Part shown: one piece after another, positions 16,975-26,546 of the stretch | How positions within the stretch are numbered: position 1 is the first letter of the stretch | Layout of the letters: each line of letters starts with the position of its first letter | Source: Clostridiaceae bacterium AM27-36LB | Lineage (GTDB): Bacteria > Bacillota > Clostridia > Lachnospirales > Lachnospiraceae | DNA length: 64,000 nucleotides | Direction of reading: 5' to 3' | Assembly: GCA_003480725.1 (NCBI GenBank) | Contig: QUJQ01000006.1 | Location: 124,001 to 188,000, forward strand | Translations under genes and position numbers: made by a program | The notes under the pieces: generated by a model | Told to the model about the DNA's origin: nothing | The model's input: only the letters and a program-made list of their open reading frames with translations | The model's database searches: none

Positions 16975-17402
16975 AGCATTCCCTCCGTTCTCTCCATGCC
17001 AAGCTTCACAAGATCGATCAGGCGCTTCATCTGATGATTCAGATACAGATATCCCATCAGTGCCTCAAAGCCCGTAGCGTGGCGATAATCGTGCATGGTC
17101 GCATGTTTTGCCATGCTGACCGTCTTGGCATTGCGTCCTCTTTTATAGACTGCCAGTTCTTCTTCTGTCAGATCTTCAAGGATGGCTTCCATCATAGCTG
17201 CCTGGGCAGATGCCTTTACATAGGTACTTGTTTTCTTATGAAGTGCGTTGGCCTGCCGGTTTCCCTGGCCGACCACCGCGGTACGAATCACCAGTTCATA
17301 GATCCCGTCACCAATATACGCCAGCACCAGCGGCGAATAGGATTTAACATCTACGTCCGGCAGTTCAAACTGTTCTTTCAGATAAGTTAAGCTCTCTTCC
17401 AT
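16971..17402 (-). CDS. mrnC: Mini-ribonuclease III
   Basis: Dimeric RNase III-like enzyme that trims 23S rRNA precursors. Its 143 residues contain only the nuclease domain and no dsRNA-binding domain. The signature LAYIGDGIYELVIR supplies acidic residues Asp32 and Glu36. A second acidic site lies near EALMGYLYL. It overlaps cysS by 16 bases and rlmB by four, so the three are translationally coupled. Confidence 0.93.
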   Translation of the reverse strand: MEESLTYLKEQFELPDVDVKSYSPLVLAYIGDGIYELVIRTAVVGQGNRQANALHKKTSTYVKASAQAAMMEAILEDLTEEELAVYKRGRNAKTVSMAKHATMHDYRHATGFEALMGYLYLNHQMKRLIDLVKLGMERTEGML

Positions 17403-18796
17403 TTTACTCCTTCACGGGTATCTTCCAGAATGATGCCCTTCTCCAGAAGCTCATTACGGATCTCATCAGCTCTTGCAAAGTTCTTTGCTTTTCTTGCGTC
17501 CTGACGCTCCTGAATCAGATTCTCAATATCTGCATCCAGCAGTTCTGCCTTCTTCTCGGTGATCAGTCCAAGAATATCACACAGATCCTGGATCATTTTC
17601 TTCAAAGCATCCACAAATGCTTTGCTGCTTCCTTCGCCTGCATTGGTATTTGCAAATTTAACCAGATCAAATACAGCTGCAATAGCATCAGCCGTATTGA
17701 AGTCATCATCCATAGCCTCATCGAAATTCTCCTGGAATTTCTTAGCCTCTTCCACCTTCAGAGTCTCCTCCTCCGTCAGCTCCTGTGCAGATGCATGCTC
17801 AGAGAGGAATTTCAGATTATCGACAGCAGTCTGGATACGCTCCAGAGCACTTCTGGAAGACTCCATCAGCTCTGCACTGAAATTCAGCGGACTTCTGTAA
17901 TGTGCGTTCAGCATGAAGAAACGAAGCACCTGCAGATCATATTTCTCGCTGATTTCACGAACAGTAAAGAAATTGCCCAGAGATTTGGACATCTTACGGT
18001 TATCAATATTCAGGAATGCATTATGCATCCAGTAATGAGAGAACTCCTTGCAGCTGCAAGCCTCGCTCTGTGCGATCTCGTTCTCATGATGTGGGAAGAT
18101 CAGATCCTCTCCGCCGCCGTGGATGTCGATCTGCTCGCCCAGATATTTCTTGGACATGACAGAGCACTCAATGTGCCAGCCTGGACGACCCTGTCCCCAC
18201 GGGGACTCCCAGTACGGCTCTCCTTCTTTTTTCGGCTTCCACAACACAAAATCCAGCGGATCTTCCTTCTCATCCTTACCAGATACTAAAAGAGAACGCT
18301 TTCCACCTTCCAGTTCATCGATATTTTTATGAGAAAGCTTTCCATACTCTGCAAATTTACGGGTACGATAATAAACCGTTCCATTTACTGCATACGCATA
18401 ACCTTTTTCGATCAGTGTGGAGATCATATCGATCATTCCATCAATCTCCTGAGTTGCCAGCGGATGGGTGGTAGCCGGTTTGATGTTCATGCCAGCCATG
18501 TCCTTCTTGCACTCTGCAATATATCTCTGAGAGATTTCCTCTGCAGATACACCTTCTTCGTTAGCTTTTTTGATGATCTTGTCATCCACGTCAGTAAAGT
18601 TGGATACGAAATTCACATCATATCCCTTTGCCTCCAGATAACGGCGAACCGTATCAAATACGATCATTGGTCTGGCATTTCCAATATGAATAAAGTTATA
18701 CACAGTCGGACCGCATACATACATGCGGACCTTACCCTCTTCCAGAGGAACAAAATCCTCTTTTTTTCTTGTCAGTGTGTTATAAATGCGAATCAT
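17387..18796 (-). CDS. cysS: Cysteinyl-tRNA synthetase
   Basis: Charges tRNA-Cys. 469 residues, class Ia: HIGN at 37-40, zinc ligands Cys28, Cys211, His236 and Glu240 (PHHENE), KMSKS at 268-272. The C-terminal helical DALR-like domain ends in the usual basic tail. It lies 19 bases downstream of the FAD oxidoreductase gene; no separate promoter is visible in that gap, so co-transcription is likely. Confidence 0.96.
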   Translation of the reverse strand: MIRIYNTLTRKKEDFVPLEEGKVRMYVCGPTVYNFIHIGNARPMIVFDTVRRYLEAKGYDVNFVSNFTDVDDKIIKKANEEGVSAEEISQRYIAECKKDMAGMNIKPATTHPLATQEIDGMIDMISTLIEKGYAYAVNGTVYYRTRKFAEYGKLSHKNIDELEGGKRSLLVSGKDEKEDPLDFVLWKPKKEGEPYWESPWGQGRPGWHIECSVMSKKYLGEQIDIHGGGEDLIFPHHENEIAQSEACSCKEFSHYWMHNAFLNIDNRKMSKSLGNFFTVREISEKYDLQVLRFFMLNAHYRSPLNFSAELMESSRSALERIQTAVDNLKFLSEHASAQELTEEETLKVEEAKKFQENFDEAMDDDFNTADAIAAVFDLVKFANTNAGEGSSKAFVDALKKMIQDLCDILGLITEKKAELLDADIENLIQERQDARKAKNFARADEIRNELLEKGIILEDTREGVKWKRA

Positions 18797-18815
18797 TATG
18801 GTCTCTCCTCTTTCT

Positions 18816-20372
18816 TTACGCTTTCTTTTCCTCGTGATATTCCTTCTCTGTGTTGACGTTCCAGATGTTGGATTTATCTGTTCTGCCAGATAGAATATTC
18901 TTCACTGCCTCAAAAGATGTCACCATCGAATGATCGATGTTATTGTAACGATGCTGTCCGTTTCTTCCTACACAATACAGGTTCGGAATCGTATTCAGAT
19001 AATCAATCAGCTGATCCATCTCATCATAAGTGTCAAAATAAGCCGGATATGCTTTCTTCACACGTTCCATATGGGTATCAATGGCATCCTCCACTTTGTC
19101 GATCAGACCAAGTTTTACCATTTCTTTTACGCCAAATGCAGAGAATTCCTCTTCTGACATGTTCCAGAACTCGTCACCTTCATTTACAAAATATTCAAGT
19201 CCGATCCACACGGTATGATCCAGGTCCTTGACCATATATGGAGACCAGTTATTGTAGATCTGGAAGCGTCCCATCTTCACACGTCTGTCCTGCACATAGA
19301 CCCAACAGTCAGGTACAATGTTTCCAACAGTGCGGAATCTGGTCTTATTTTTCAGATTCAGTCTGGGAACCAGCACACCCAGAGTCATGTAATCACGGTA
19401 TGGAAGTCCTTTCGCAATCGCCATTGGTTTCTCCGGCACATCATTCATACCTTCCACCAGGTCTTTGACCGGCATGGAAGAGATCACCAGATCACCGTCC
19501 ATAGTATGCTCTGCTCCGTCTTTTTCATAAGTGATACCAGTCAGCACATTCTGATCATCTTTATGAAGTCTGGTAACTTTTGCACCTTTGATGATCGTAC
19601 CGCCCAGTTTTTCCACCTCGGCAGCTGTCACGTCCCACAGTTCCCCCGGTCCAAGCTTCGGATATTTGAACTGTTCGATCAGAGATGTCTCTACTTTTCT
19701 GTTTTTCTTATGGAAAATCTTTCCAAAAATATCTTTCAGAATAGCTGTGATAGAAAGCCCCTTGACACGCTGTGCTCCCCAGGAAGCATCGATCTCACTT
19801 GGATGTCTGCCCCACAGATTCTCTGTATAGTACTCAAAAAACATAGAATAGAGCTTCCGTCCAAAGCGATTGATGTAAAAGTTCTCCAGATTGTCATCCG
19901 GCTTTTTGTGAACCAGGGAAGCCAGATAACTGAATCCGACTTTCATGGTAGTGATAAATCCCATATTTTTCAAAGTTTCCATCTTGAGAGAGACAGGATA
20001 ATCATAGAACTTATCATCAAACAGGATGCGGGACACCCGATGTCTGGTCAGCATGACCCGATCTTCTTTTTCCGGATCCGGGCCGTTCTTCTGAAGCGGA
20101 ACTTCTCTGTCTAACACGGTATCATCATAGCTTGGCGCTCCCTGCATAGGAAGCATCTGATCCCACCACGCATTCACTTCCGGAATCTTGGAAAAGAAGC
20201 GATGACCGCCCATATCCATACGATTTCCTTTATACTCTACAGTTCTGGAAATTCCACCAAAGCAGTCGCTCTCTTCAAATACAACTACTTCCACATCTTT
20301 TCCCTTTTTCAATAATTCATATGCGGCAGTCAGACCCGCCGGGCCTGCGCCAATGATCAATGCTTTCTTCAT
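18816..20372 (-). CDS. NAD(P)/FAD-dependent oxidoreductase, amine-oxidase/UDP-galactopyranose-mutase-like
   Basis: Flavoprotein of about 518 residues. The dinucleotide-binding motif is [19 protein letters not shown] (6-24), followed by an FAD contact ([11 protein letters not shown]) and a C-terminal FAD strand ([19 protein letters not shown]). I start it at ATG 20372 because AAGGAAAG lies just upstream; an in-frame ATG 39 bases earlier lacks a ribosome site and would precede the Rossmann strand with a non-conserved extension. The substrate is unknown. The fold is shared with protoporphyrinogen oxidases, desaturases and Glf, and a sugar role is possible given the surface-polysaccharide locus nearby. 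Confidence 0.82.
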   Translation of the reverse strand: MKKALIIGAGPAGLTAAYELLKKGKDVEVVVFEESDCFGGISRTVEYKGNRMDMGGHRFFSKIPEVNAWWDQMLPMQGAPSYDDTVLDREVPLQKNGPDPEKEDRVMLTRHRVSRILFDDKFYDYPVSLKMETLKNMGFITTMKVGFSYLASLVHKKPDDNLENFYINRFGRKLYSMFFEYYTENLWGRHPSEIDASWGAQRVKGLSITAILKDIFGKIFHKKNRKVETSLIEQFKYPKLGPGELWDVTAAEVEKLGGTIIKGAKVTRLHKDDQNVLTGITYEKDGAEHTMDGDLVISSMPVKDLVEGMNDVPEKPMAIAKGLPYRDYMTLGVLVPRLNLKNKTRFRTVGNIVPDCWVYVQDRRVKMGRFQIYNNWSPYMVKDLDHTVWIGLEYFVNEGDEFWNMSEEEFSAFGVKEMVKLGLIDKVEDAIDTHMERVKKAYPAYFDTYDEMDQLIDYLNTIPNLYCVGRNGQHRYNNIDHSMVTSFEAVKNILSGRTDKSNIWNVNTEKEYHEEKKA

Positions 20373-20467
20373 TTGTCTTTCCTTTTTTATGTTTCTGTTG
20401 TTAAATATCACCTGTTATCTTAACACAAACAATGGATTCTGCATAGAAGGATGTGAAATTTATCATC

Positions 20468-21319
20468 TCAGACAATCTCTGACAAACAGATCTTAAACCC
20501 TTCAAAAATCATAGATGTCAGTTCCCCTACCGTCAGTTCCAGATCTATCTGTGCTGGTACCTCTTCCAATTTTTCCGCCTTGCTGCTGTCTGGTCCCATC
20601 CTCCAGCAAAAATATCCGTTATTTTTCTCTATCACTTCATCCTTCACATGAAGCCAGATCGTCTTCTCTTCTCTGGAAGAAGTAAGCCTTAACATCTGCT
20701 CCACATTGGTGATCCGTGCCATAAATGGCGGCATCTCATCCATAGGAGCTTCCCCCACTTCCGCCAGATGCTCTGCCTTCAGATTTTCCATATAACGGGC
20801 ATCTCGCTTACAGAATAACTGATACCGAGCCGCCAGATACCGGTTCTGTCCATCTGCATCTAAATGTGTCACCCTCATAGGTAGTTCGGTGAATGGACTG
20901 ATCCACACAAAATCAAATGGTGTGTAGATGCTTTCACTGGCAGGAATCAGGAAGGTAAATGGCATCTTGTCTGCTGCCATCTGTTGAAGTGCCGTCTCCA
21001 ACAGCAATCGCATATATCCTCTGTGCCGATAATCTTTCAATGTTGCCACTGCCACAATATAGTTGGACGAGACTTCATATCCATTGACGATCATGGTATA
21101 CGGGTTCAGATGCACCATGGATACATACTGTTCATTCTCCCACAGTGCATAGATCTGATTATCCCGAATCTTGTATTCATAATAAAAATCCACAAACTTC
21201 TGACTGTCTTCCGAGAAAACCGTCTGATACAATGTCCTTGTTTTCGGTCGTTCTTCTTTTGTCAACAACATAGGTTCCGGCATCTCATGTTCTTCCAGTT
21301 CTCTTATTTCCGCTGGCAT
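20468..21319 (-). CDS. GNAT-family acetyltransferase, Eis-like
   Basis: A probable acetyl-CoA-dependent N-acetyltransferase of about 283 residues. The acyl-CoA-binding motif is [15 protein letters not shown], after strand [11 protein letters not shown] second divergent half and a C-terminal sterol-carrier-like region ([14 protein letters not shown]) resemble the Eis layout, where aminoglycosides or peptides are acetylated. The ATG at 21319 is chosen because GAGGGG lies eight bases upstream; a GTG nine bases earlier would overlap that site. The gene begins inside the 3' end of ispF, so the two are coupled. Confidence 0.75.
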   Translation of the reverse strand: MPAEIRELEEHEMPEPMLLTKEERPKTRTLYQTVFSEDSQKFVDFYYEYKIRDNQIYALWENEQYVSMVHLNPYTMIVNGYEVSSNYIVAVATLKDYRHRGYMRLLLETALQQMAADKMPFTFLIPASESIYTPFDFVWISPFTELPMRVTHLDADGQNRYLAARYQLFCKRDARYMENLKAEHLAEVGEAPMDEMPPFMARITNVEQMLRLTSSREEKTIWLHVKDEVIEKNNGYFCWRMGPDSSKAEKLEEVPAQIDLELTVGELTSMIFEGFKICLSEIV

Positions 21320-21849
21320 CCGCCGCACCCCTCACAGCTTCTTCTGGTTACCGCAATATCCTCATCAATATAAGCAGTGATCGGCATCAGCGAACAGATT
21401 GCCTGAGAAGAGATTCCTTCACCAGTTCCGGTAAATCCAAGTCCCTCTTCTGTAGTCGCCTTGATATTTACCTGACTCTCATCAATATGCAAGGTCTCCG
21501 CTACATTTTTTACCATCTGTGGAATATGTGGAGCCATCTTCGGACGTTGTGCAATGATTGTTGCATCCAGATTCACGATCTGATAGTTATGTTCCTCCAG
21601 CAGTTCTCCCACATGCTCCAGCAGTTTGATACTGGAAATACCTTTATATTTATCGTCTGTATCTGGGAAATGCTTACCAATATCTCCCAGTGCAGCAGCT
21701 CCCAGCAGTGCATCCATAATTGCATGTAAAAGCACATCTGCATCCGAATGTCCCAGAAGCCCCTTTTCATAAGGAATTGTAACTCCGCCAAGAATCAGAT
21801 CACGTCCCTCTACCAGACGATGTACATCATAACCCATTCCAACGCGCAT
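21304..21849 (-). CDS. ispF: 2-C-methyl-D-erythritol 2,4-cyclodiphosphate synthase
   Basis: MEP-pathway enzyme that cyclises CDP-ME-2-phosphate. Metal ligands Asp8 and His10 (GYDVHRL) and His42 ([11 protein letters not shown]) are present, as are the GHSDADV loop and [10 protein letters not shown]. At 181 residues it is about 20 longer than usual. The added tail carries a CxxCxxC cluster (Cys172, Cys175, Cys178), which overlaps the start of the GNAT gene in another frame. The tail may bind metal or simply be a by-product of the overlap. Confidence 0.95.
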   Translation of the reverse strand: MRVGMGYDVHRLVEGRDLILGGVTIPYEKGLLGHSDADVLLHAIMDALLGAAALGDIGKHFPDTDDKYKGISSIKLLEHVGELLEEHNYQIVNLDATIIAQRPKMAPHIPQMVKNVAETLHIDESQVNIKATTEEGLGFTGTGEGISSQAICSLMPITAYIDEDIAVTRRSCEGCGGCQRK

Positions 21850-21877
21850 GATCGTTCCTCCATTCTATATTAGTCTC

Positions 21878-21952
21878 TATCATTCAGAGCCTCATTCGCA
21901 CGGCTTTGAATGATACAAAAAAAGCTTCCTAAAGCCTTAACCTTAGGAAGCT
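21878..21952 (-). terminator. tRNA-Met terminator followed by a second hairpin in the ispF leader
   Basis: AGCTTCCTAA (21923-21932) with TTAGGAAGCT (21943-21952) is a perfect 10-bp stem followed on the minus strand by seven Ts (21916-21922), a clear terminator of tRNA-Met. Immediately downstream, 21878-21891 pairs with 21902-21915 (14 bp, one mismatch). This second hairpin has no T-tract and lies 29 bases before ispF; it could be an mRNA-end or leader structure. Confidence 0.85.
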
Positions 21953-21956
21953 GTAG

Positions 21957-22030
21957 TAGCGAGAGGGGGATTCGAACCCTCGACACCACGGGTATGAACC
22001 GTGTGCTCTAGCCAACTGAGCTATCTCGCC
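21957..22030 (-). tRNA. tRNA-Met (elongator, anticodon CAU)
   Basis: Minus strand cloverleaf: acceptor GGCGAGA with TCTCGCT, D-arm GCTCAGTTGGCTAGAGC, anticodon loop TTCATAC, T-arm CGAGGGTTCGAATCCCCCT region, discriminator A, CCA not encoded. Its sequence is close to Bacillus-type elongator Met tRNA. A tRNA-Ile with lysidine (also CAU) is the alternative, but the body resembles Met. Confidence 0.9.
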
Positions 22031-22062
22031 ATGTGAGTCGGTGTCTCACAACCGACTCCGTT

Positions 22063-22091
22063 ATCTTACCAAAAGATCTTCCAGTTGTCAA
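22063..22091 (-). promoter_or_regulatory. Promoter of tRNA-Met
   Basis: TTGACA (22086-22091), 17-base spacer, TAAGAT (22063-22068) on the minus strand. Between it and the tRNA a perfect 8-bp hairpin (22035-22042 with 22051-22058) lies in the 5' leader, a plausible processing feature. The promoter lies 20 bases after the thrS stop; no thrS terminator is evident. Confidence 0.8.
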
Positions 22092-22110
22092 CAACTTTTT
22101 ACAACTTTTT

Positions 22111-24045
22111 TTATTTTTCTTCAGAAACCTCTTTGACACGATTTACTTTCGCTTCAATCTCTTTCTGAATATCAGCAATAAATGCATCCAGGCTCTTAGT
22201 TCCCTCATCACCAGCAGCACGGCTTCTGACTGCGACAGTTCCGTCTTCTTCCTCTTTCTGGCCTACAACCAGCATATACGGAATCTTTGCCTGCTGAGCC
22301 TCACGGATCTTGTATCCGATCTTCTCGGATCTAGTATCCAGCTCTACACGAATGCCTGCCTCGTCCAGCTTTTTCTTTACGTTCTCTGCGTAATCCATAT
22401 ATTTTTCAGAAATCGGCAGTACTTTTACCTGTACCGGAGCCAGCCAGGTCGGGAATGCTCCTGCAAAATGCTCAATCAGAATACCGATAAATCTCTCAAT
22501 GGAACCAAATACAACACGATGGATCATGATCGGACGATGTTTCTCTCCGTCTGCTCCGATGTATTCCAGTTCAAATCTCTGCGGAAGCTGGAAATCAAGC
22601 TGAATCGTACCACACTGCCAGGTTCTGCCGATGCAGTCTACCAGATGGAAGTCGATCTTCGGACCATAGAATGCGCCATCTCCCTCGTTTACTACATACG
22701 GAAGTCCGATCTCATCCAGAGCACTCCTCAGTCCCTCTGTTGCCATCTCCCAGTCTTCGTCGCTTCCCATGGAATCTTCCGGTCTGGTAGACAGCTCTAC
22801 ATGATACTCAAATCCAAACAGAGAATATACCTCATTGATCAAGGCAACAACACCTTTGATCTCGTCTTTGATCTGATCCGGTGTCATGAAGATATGAGCA
22901 TCATCCTGCGTGAAGCAGCGAACTCTCATCAGTCCATGAAGCTGACCAGATTTCTCATGACGATGAACCAGTCCAAGCTCACCTACACGAAGCGGCAGAT
23001 CACGGTAAGAACGCGGCTCAGAAGCATATACCAGAACACCACCTGGGCAGTTCATCGGTTTGATCGCATAATCTTCACCATCAATTACCGTTGTATACAT
23101 ATTGTTTTTGTAGTGATCCCAGTGTCCTGAAGTCTCCCAGAGACTTCTGTTGAGGATGATTGGGGTGGATACCTCTACATAGCCTGCTTTCTTATGGATC
23201 TGTCTCCAGTAATCAAGCAGTGTATTTTTCAGAACCATTCCCTTCGGAAGGAAGAACGGGAATCCCGGTCCTGCCTCATGCATCATGAAAAGACCCAGCT
23301 CTTTTCCAAGCTTTCTGTGGTCACGTTTCTTAGCCTCTTCCATCATGGTGATGTAAGCTTCCAGTTCTTCTTTCTTGCCAAATGCAGTTGCATAGAGACG
23401 GGTCAGCATCTTGTTGTGCTCATCGCCTCTCCAGTAAGCACCTGCAAGACTCATGATCTTAAATGCCTTGCCAACACCCTTGGTGCTCATCAGATGCGGT
23501 CCTGCACACAGGTCAACAAACTCTCCTTGGCTGTAAAAGCTGATTTCTTCACCTTCTGGCAGATCCTCAATCAGTTCTACTTTGTACGGCTCTCCCTTTT
23601 CTTTCATGAAAGCAATCGCATCTTCTCTGGATTTTGTGAAACGCTCAATCTCCAGATCCTCTTTAATGATCTTTTTCATCTCAGCTTCGATCTTGCCGAA
23701 ATCATCACTGGTCAACGGAGCCTCAAACTCCATATCATAATAGAAACCATCTGCGATAGACGGTCCGATTGCCAGCTTGGTGTTCGGATAGAGACGTTTT
23801 ACAGCCTGTGCCATCACATGGCTTGCAGTATGGCGAAGTGCTGCCAGACCCTTCTCATCCTTTGCAGTCAGGATATTCAGCTCGCAATCCTGCTCCAGAA
23901 CGGTTCTCAGGTCAACGACCTCTCCATTTACCTCTCCGGCACAGGCTACACGTGCCAGACCTTCACTCAGATCTTTTGCAATATCGATTACAGACATTGC
24001 CTGTGCATATTCTTTGACTGATCCATCTTTTAATGTAATCTTCAT
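22111..24045 (-). CDS. thrS: Threonyl-tRNA synthetase
   Basis: Charges tRNA-Thr and edits misacylated Ser-tRNA. About 644 residues: N-terminal TGS domain (MKITLKDGSVKEYAQAMSVI), editing domain with LRHTASHVMAQ and its HxxxH, class II core with MNCPGG and the DDAHIFMT motif, then the C-terminal anticodon domain. The ATG at 24045 is preferred because AGGAGG lies nine bases upstream; an ATG seven codons earlier overlaps that SD and the terminator tail. Expression is controlled by the T-box leader just upstream. Confidence 0.96.
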   Translation of the reverse strand: MKITLKDGSVKEYAQAMSVIDIAKDLSEGLARVACAGEVNGEVVDLRTVLEQDCELNILTAKDEKGLAALRHTASHVMAQAVKRLYPNTKLAIGPSIADGFYYDMEFEAPLTSDDFGKIEAEMKKIIKEDLEIERFTKSREDAIAFMKEKGEPYKVELIEDLPEGEEISFYSQGEFVDLCAGPHLMSTKGVGKAFKIMSLAGAYWRGDEHNKMLTRLYATAFGKKEELEAYITMMEEAKKRDHRKLGKELGLFMMHEAGPGFPFFLPKGMVLKNTLLDYWRQIHKKAGYVEVSTPIILNRSLWETSGHWDHYKNNMYTTVIDGEDYAIKPMNCPGGVLVYASEPRSYRDLPLRVGELGLVHRHEKSGQLHGLMRVRCFTQDDAHIFMTPDQIKDEIKGVVALINEVYSLFGFEYHVELSTRPEDSMGSDEDWEMATEGLRSALDEIGLPYVVNEGDGAFYGPKIDFHLVDCIGRTWQCGTIQLDFQLPQRFELEYIGADGEKHRPIMIHRVVFGSIERFIGILIEHFAGAFPTWLAPVQVKVLPISEKYMDYAENVKKKLDEAGIRVELDTRSEKIGYKIREAQQAKIPYMLVVGQKEEEDGTVAVRSRAAGDEGTKSLDAFIADIQKEIEAKVNRVKEVSEEK

Positions 24046-24066
24046 CTCATTCTTCCTCCTGATCAT

Positions 24067-24316
24067 AAAATAAAAAGTCCCTGAACAGTTTGTTATTCAA
24101 AACTGTTCAGGGACGATAGACTCTATACCGCGGTTCCACCCTTCTTGTGCTTGCACCTCTCATTTGACGATAACGGTGTCGGCCGGACTGTATTAAAGTC
24201 GCTCCAGGGTGGTGTTCATCTGATGTCCATATAAAGCGCTCGCACCTGATACGCTTCTCTCTGCATATTTTCAATCAGCTTACTGTTCCTGTCATGGTTT
24301 TATTGGTCTTCAATTG
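24067..24316 (-). promoter_or_regulatory. T-box riboswitch of thrS
   Basis: Reading the minus strand: Stem I with AGAGAG and GGTGCGAG elements, the specifier ACC (24211-24213) in a GAACACCACC context, the T-box AAGGGTGGAACCGCGG (core at 24128-24140), and a 15-bp terminator (24077-24091 with 24100-24114) followed by a T-rich run. Uncharged tRNA-Thr pairing with the specifier and T-box should stabilise the antiterminator and turn thrS on. An out-of-register CAC (His) reading is possible on sequence alone, but the downstream gene is thrS. Confidence 0.95.
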
Positions 24317-24322
24317 GCTCTT

Positions 24323-24350
24323 ATTATAACATGTAAGAAAATAGTGTCAA
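24323..24350 (-). promoter_or_regulatory. Promoter of the thrS T-box transcript
   Basis: Minus strand TTGACA (24345-24350), 16-base spacer, TATAAT (24323-24328). It begins five bases after the stop of the SEC-C gene. Confidence 0.88.
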
Positions 24351-24355
24351 GGCTT

Positions 24356-24865
24356 TTAAGCGTGTTTCTTTCCGCAGCACTGTTTGTATTTCTTGCCACT
24401 GCCGCACGGACACGGATCGTTACGTCCAATCTTCGGTCCTTTTACGATGGTACCAGACTTCTTCTGCTCCAGATACAGTTCATGTTTCTTCTCTTTATCG
24501 AAGATCTTGTCCCACTGCGGAAGCTCATACAGCCAGTCAGCTTTTGCATCTACCATGTTCTTGTAGAGCTTCTCTTTATCGAATTTCAGGCTGACAACCG
24601 TATCCTCTTCCATTTCCTCGATTGGATTAGCTTCTACAAGGCTCTCATTAATGCCATCCAGGAATCCGGTCATCTCCATAACGCTTAAGCCGTATTTTTC
24701 AGCCAGCTCTTTGACAGTTCCTTTTACTTCTACATCCGGCTCTTCCAGAAGCTTCTCATATACTCCCTTTTCCAGATTAAAATAATTTGCCCAGAATCTC
24801 TGAAGAGTTCCTCTGTCTTTCGTCTCATCATATGCGACTTTCTGCCATTCTTTTAATAATGCCAT
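24356..24865 (-). CDS. SEC-C metal-binding domain protein
   Basis: A 169-residue cytoplasmic protein. A helical N-terminal region (1-140) ends in the SEC-C zinc motif ([15 protein letters not shown]; Cys152, Cys154, Cys163, Cys164). The motif is best known from the C-terminus of SecA, where zinc helps bind SecB and ribosomes, but small stand-alone SEC-C proteins have no settled role. It has its own promoter (24919-24947) and shows no sign of coupling to thrS. Confidence 0.88.
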   Translation of the reverse strand: MALLKEWQKVAYDETKDRGTLQRFWANYFNLEKGVYEKLLEEPDVEVKGTVKELAEKYGLSVMEMTGFLDGINESLVEANPIEEMEEDTVVSLKFDKEKLYKNMVDAKADWLYELPQWDKIFDKEKKHELYLEQKKSGTIVKGPKIGRNDPCPCGSGKKYKQCCGKKHA

Positions 24866-24918
24866 ATCGTTTATCCATCCTTTACTTCTTTAATAGATCA
24901 TGTAAACATACTGCTCAT

Positions 24919-24947
24919 AATATATACTATTTCTGTTTATTTTTCAA
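24919..24947 (-). promoter_or_regulatory. Promoter of the SEC-C gene
   Basis: Minus strand TTGAAA (24942-24947), 17-base spacer, TATATT (24919-24924). No terminator is visible between the upstream membrane-protein gene and this promoter. Confidence 0.7.
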
Positions 24948-24965
24948 GTTTTTGTCTGATATTTC

Positions 24966-26546
24966 TTACAATTCCACTTTATCCAGATATTCCTGAAATG
25001 CCCTCTGATCCGGAATCTCATAGACCCAGTAAGCTTCCGTATCCAGAATCAGTTTCCAGTCATCCTGAGGATCAAATGTATCTTCTGTCCGTTTCTTCTC
25101 CAGAATTAAAGGGAATGCCTCTTCATGATATTCAAACTCGATCGGTGTCAGCCAATGTCTGTTTTTTAATTTATGATTGGTTGAATATGCCTGTACGATC
25201 CGCATGTCAACTTTCCCATCGGTCAGTTCTGTCATCAGATTGCCTGCCCGGAAGGTCGCATAACCAAAGGTATAATCACTATCCATCAGAAGATCGTATA
25301 CCGGCTTCAATTCCTCATTATGATCATTGGTATAGATAGCCTTATACTCATGCGCTCCCAGAATCATAATCGTTCCATAGCATACAAACAACAGTACATA
25401 CTGTTTCAATGCCGGAAGCCGTTCCAGTAAAGCAAGGAACAGTACCATCGGTGCCACACCTGCCATGACCCATCTGGCCTGTACATCATCCACCGAAATA
25501 TAGATAAACATACTAAGCAGAAATGACAGAATCACAAATGCAGATACTAACTGTTCGCCGGTTTTTCTTGTCCGTATCTTTACCGCAATACGCAATAGAC
25601 CGACAATAATCACAACTGCAAATACAATTGCAAGGGCATTACAGATACCACCTCCGGAAACCAGTTCCTTCCAGCCAGAATATCCTGTCACTTGCAGCAA
25701 TGCATTGAACGTATTCTGAATACTCTCCATGGGAAGCTGATCCTGAAAAGCTGCATCCTGATGCGTATCATATTGATAAATCTTGCTGAGCAACAGAACA
25801 TTTACCAGATAACCTGCCATGCCAGAGACAAGCCAGCAGACGCTTGCGATTGTCCCTCTTGGCAGCAACAGTTTTTTCCCGGTCCATCCATTCTCTTCCT
25901 GCAGGTTCCACCAGATCCACACAAAGCTTAAGACAAGCGGCAGATACGTCAGCTGTATATGCCGGAGACCTTCCAGGCATGCCACAAAAGCAAAGATGCA
26001 GCCTATTACCAAAAGTACAAGTTTTCTTTTCTTTGAAACTTCTTCTTTTCTGATCCTGCACGCCAGCCCCAGCCCCACAAAGCTCACTGCCACAGCCGGT
26101 ATATAATACGCTTTCATAATCAGGAAGATCCATGCATCACTGATAGGAATCACCAGCAAAAATGCTGTCTTCCAGAAACGTTCACCTGCTTTTCCTGGAT
26201 CAATTCCTCGTAGACAGAACAGATAGCTGGCAAGAAAGATAAGTGTCAGGATCACCTGTCCCACAATTCTGACCACCTGAAAGTTTGATGTGAAATGGAA
26301 CAACAGAGAATAAATCAATTGTGTATTTAAGATTTCAAGCTCCGTTGATCCATACCAGTTGGAAGAGATAATACTCCCTTCCCTCGCCAACAGTCTGGAA
26401 TACACCAGCTCTGATGCGTCATCTGAAAGTAGAAAATTAAAATAACATTTATGAGTCAGCCATGCATTAAAAACAATGGCTGCCACTAACATGATTTTTC
26501 CGAATAATACAAAATATTTCTCAGTCTGTTCTCTGTTCCACTTCAT
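24966..26546 (-). CDS. Polytopic membrane protein, glycosyltransferase-C-like, unknown specificity
   Basis: A 526-residue protein with about ten or eleven hydrophobic helices followed by a soluble C-terminal part from about residue 400. The first periplasmic loop has an acidic patch (LLSDDASELVYSRLL) after the first helix, where GT-C enzymes such as ArnT/PMT relatives place a catalytic Asp. That suggests a lipid-linked-sugar transferase or modifying enzyme, but no family is recognised. Last gene of the minus-strand glycan operon 33828-24966, starting directly after the glycosyltransferase stop. Confidence 0.65.
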   Translation of the reverse strand: MKWNREQTEKYFVLFGKIMLVAAIVFNAWLTHKCYFNFLLSDDASELVYSRLLAREGSIISSNWYGSTELEILNTQLIYSLLFHFTSNFQVVRIVGQVILTLIFLASYLFCLRGIDPGKAGERFWKTAFLLVIPISDAWIFLIMKAYYIPAVAVSFVGLGLACRIRKEEVSKKRKLVLLVIGCIFAFVACLEGLRHIQLTYLPLVLSFVWIWWNLQEENGWTGKKLLLPRGTIASVCWLVSGMAGYLVNVLLLSKIYQYDTHQDAAFQDQLPMESIQNTFNALLQVTGYSGWKELVSGGGICNALAIVFAVVIIVGLLRIAVKIRTRKTGEQLVSAFVILSFLLSMFIYISVDDVQARWVMAGVAPMVLFLALLERLPALKQYVLLFVCYGTIMILGAHEYKAIYTNDHNEELKPVYDLLMDSDYTFGYATFRAGNLMTELTDGKVDMRIVQAYSTNHKLKNRHWLTPIEFEYHEEAFPLILEKKRTEDTFDPQDDWKLILDTEAYWVYEIPDQRAFQEYLDKVEL

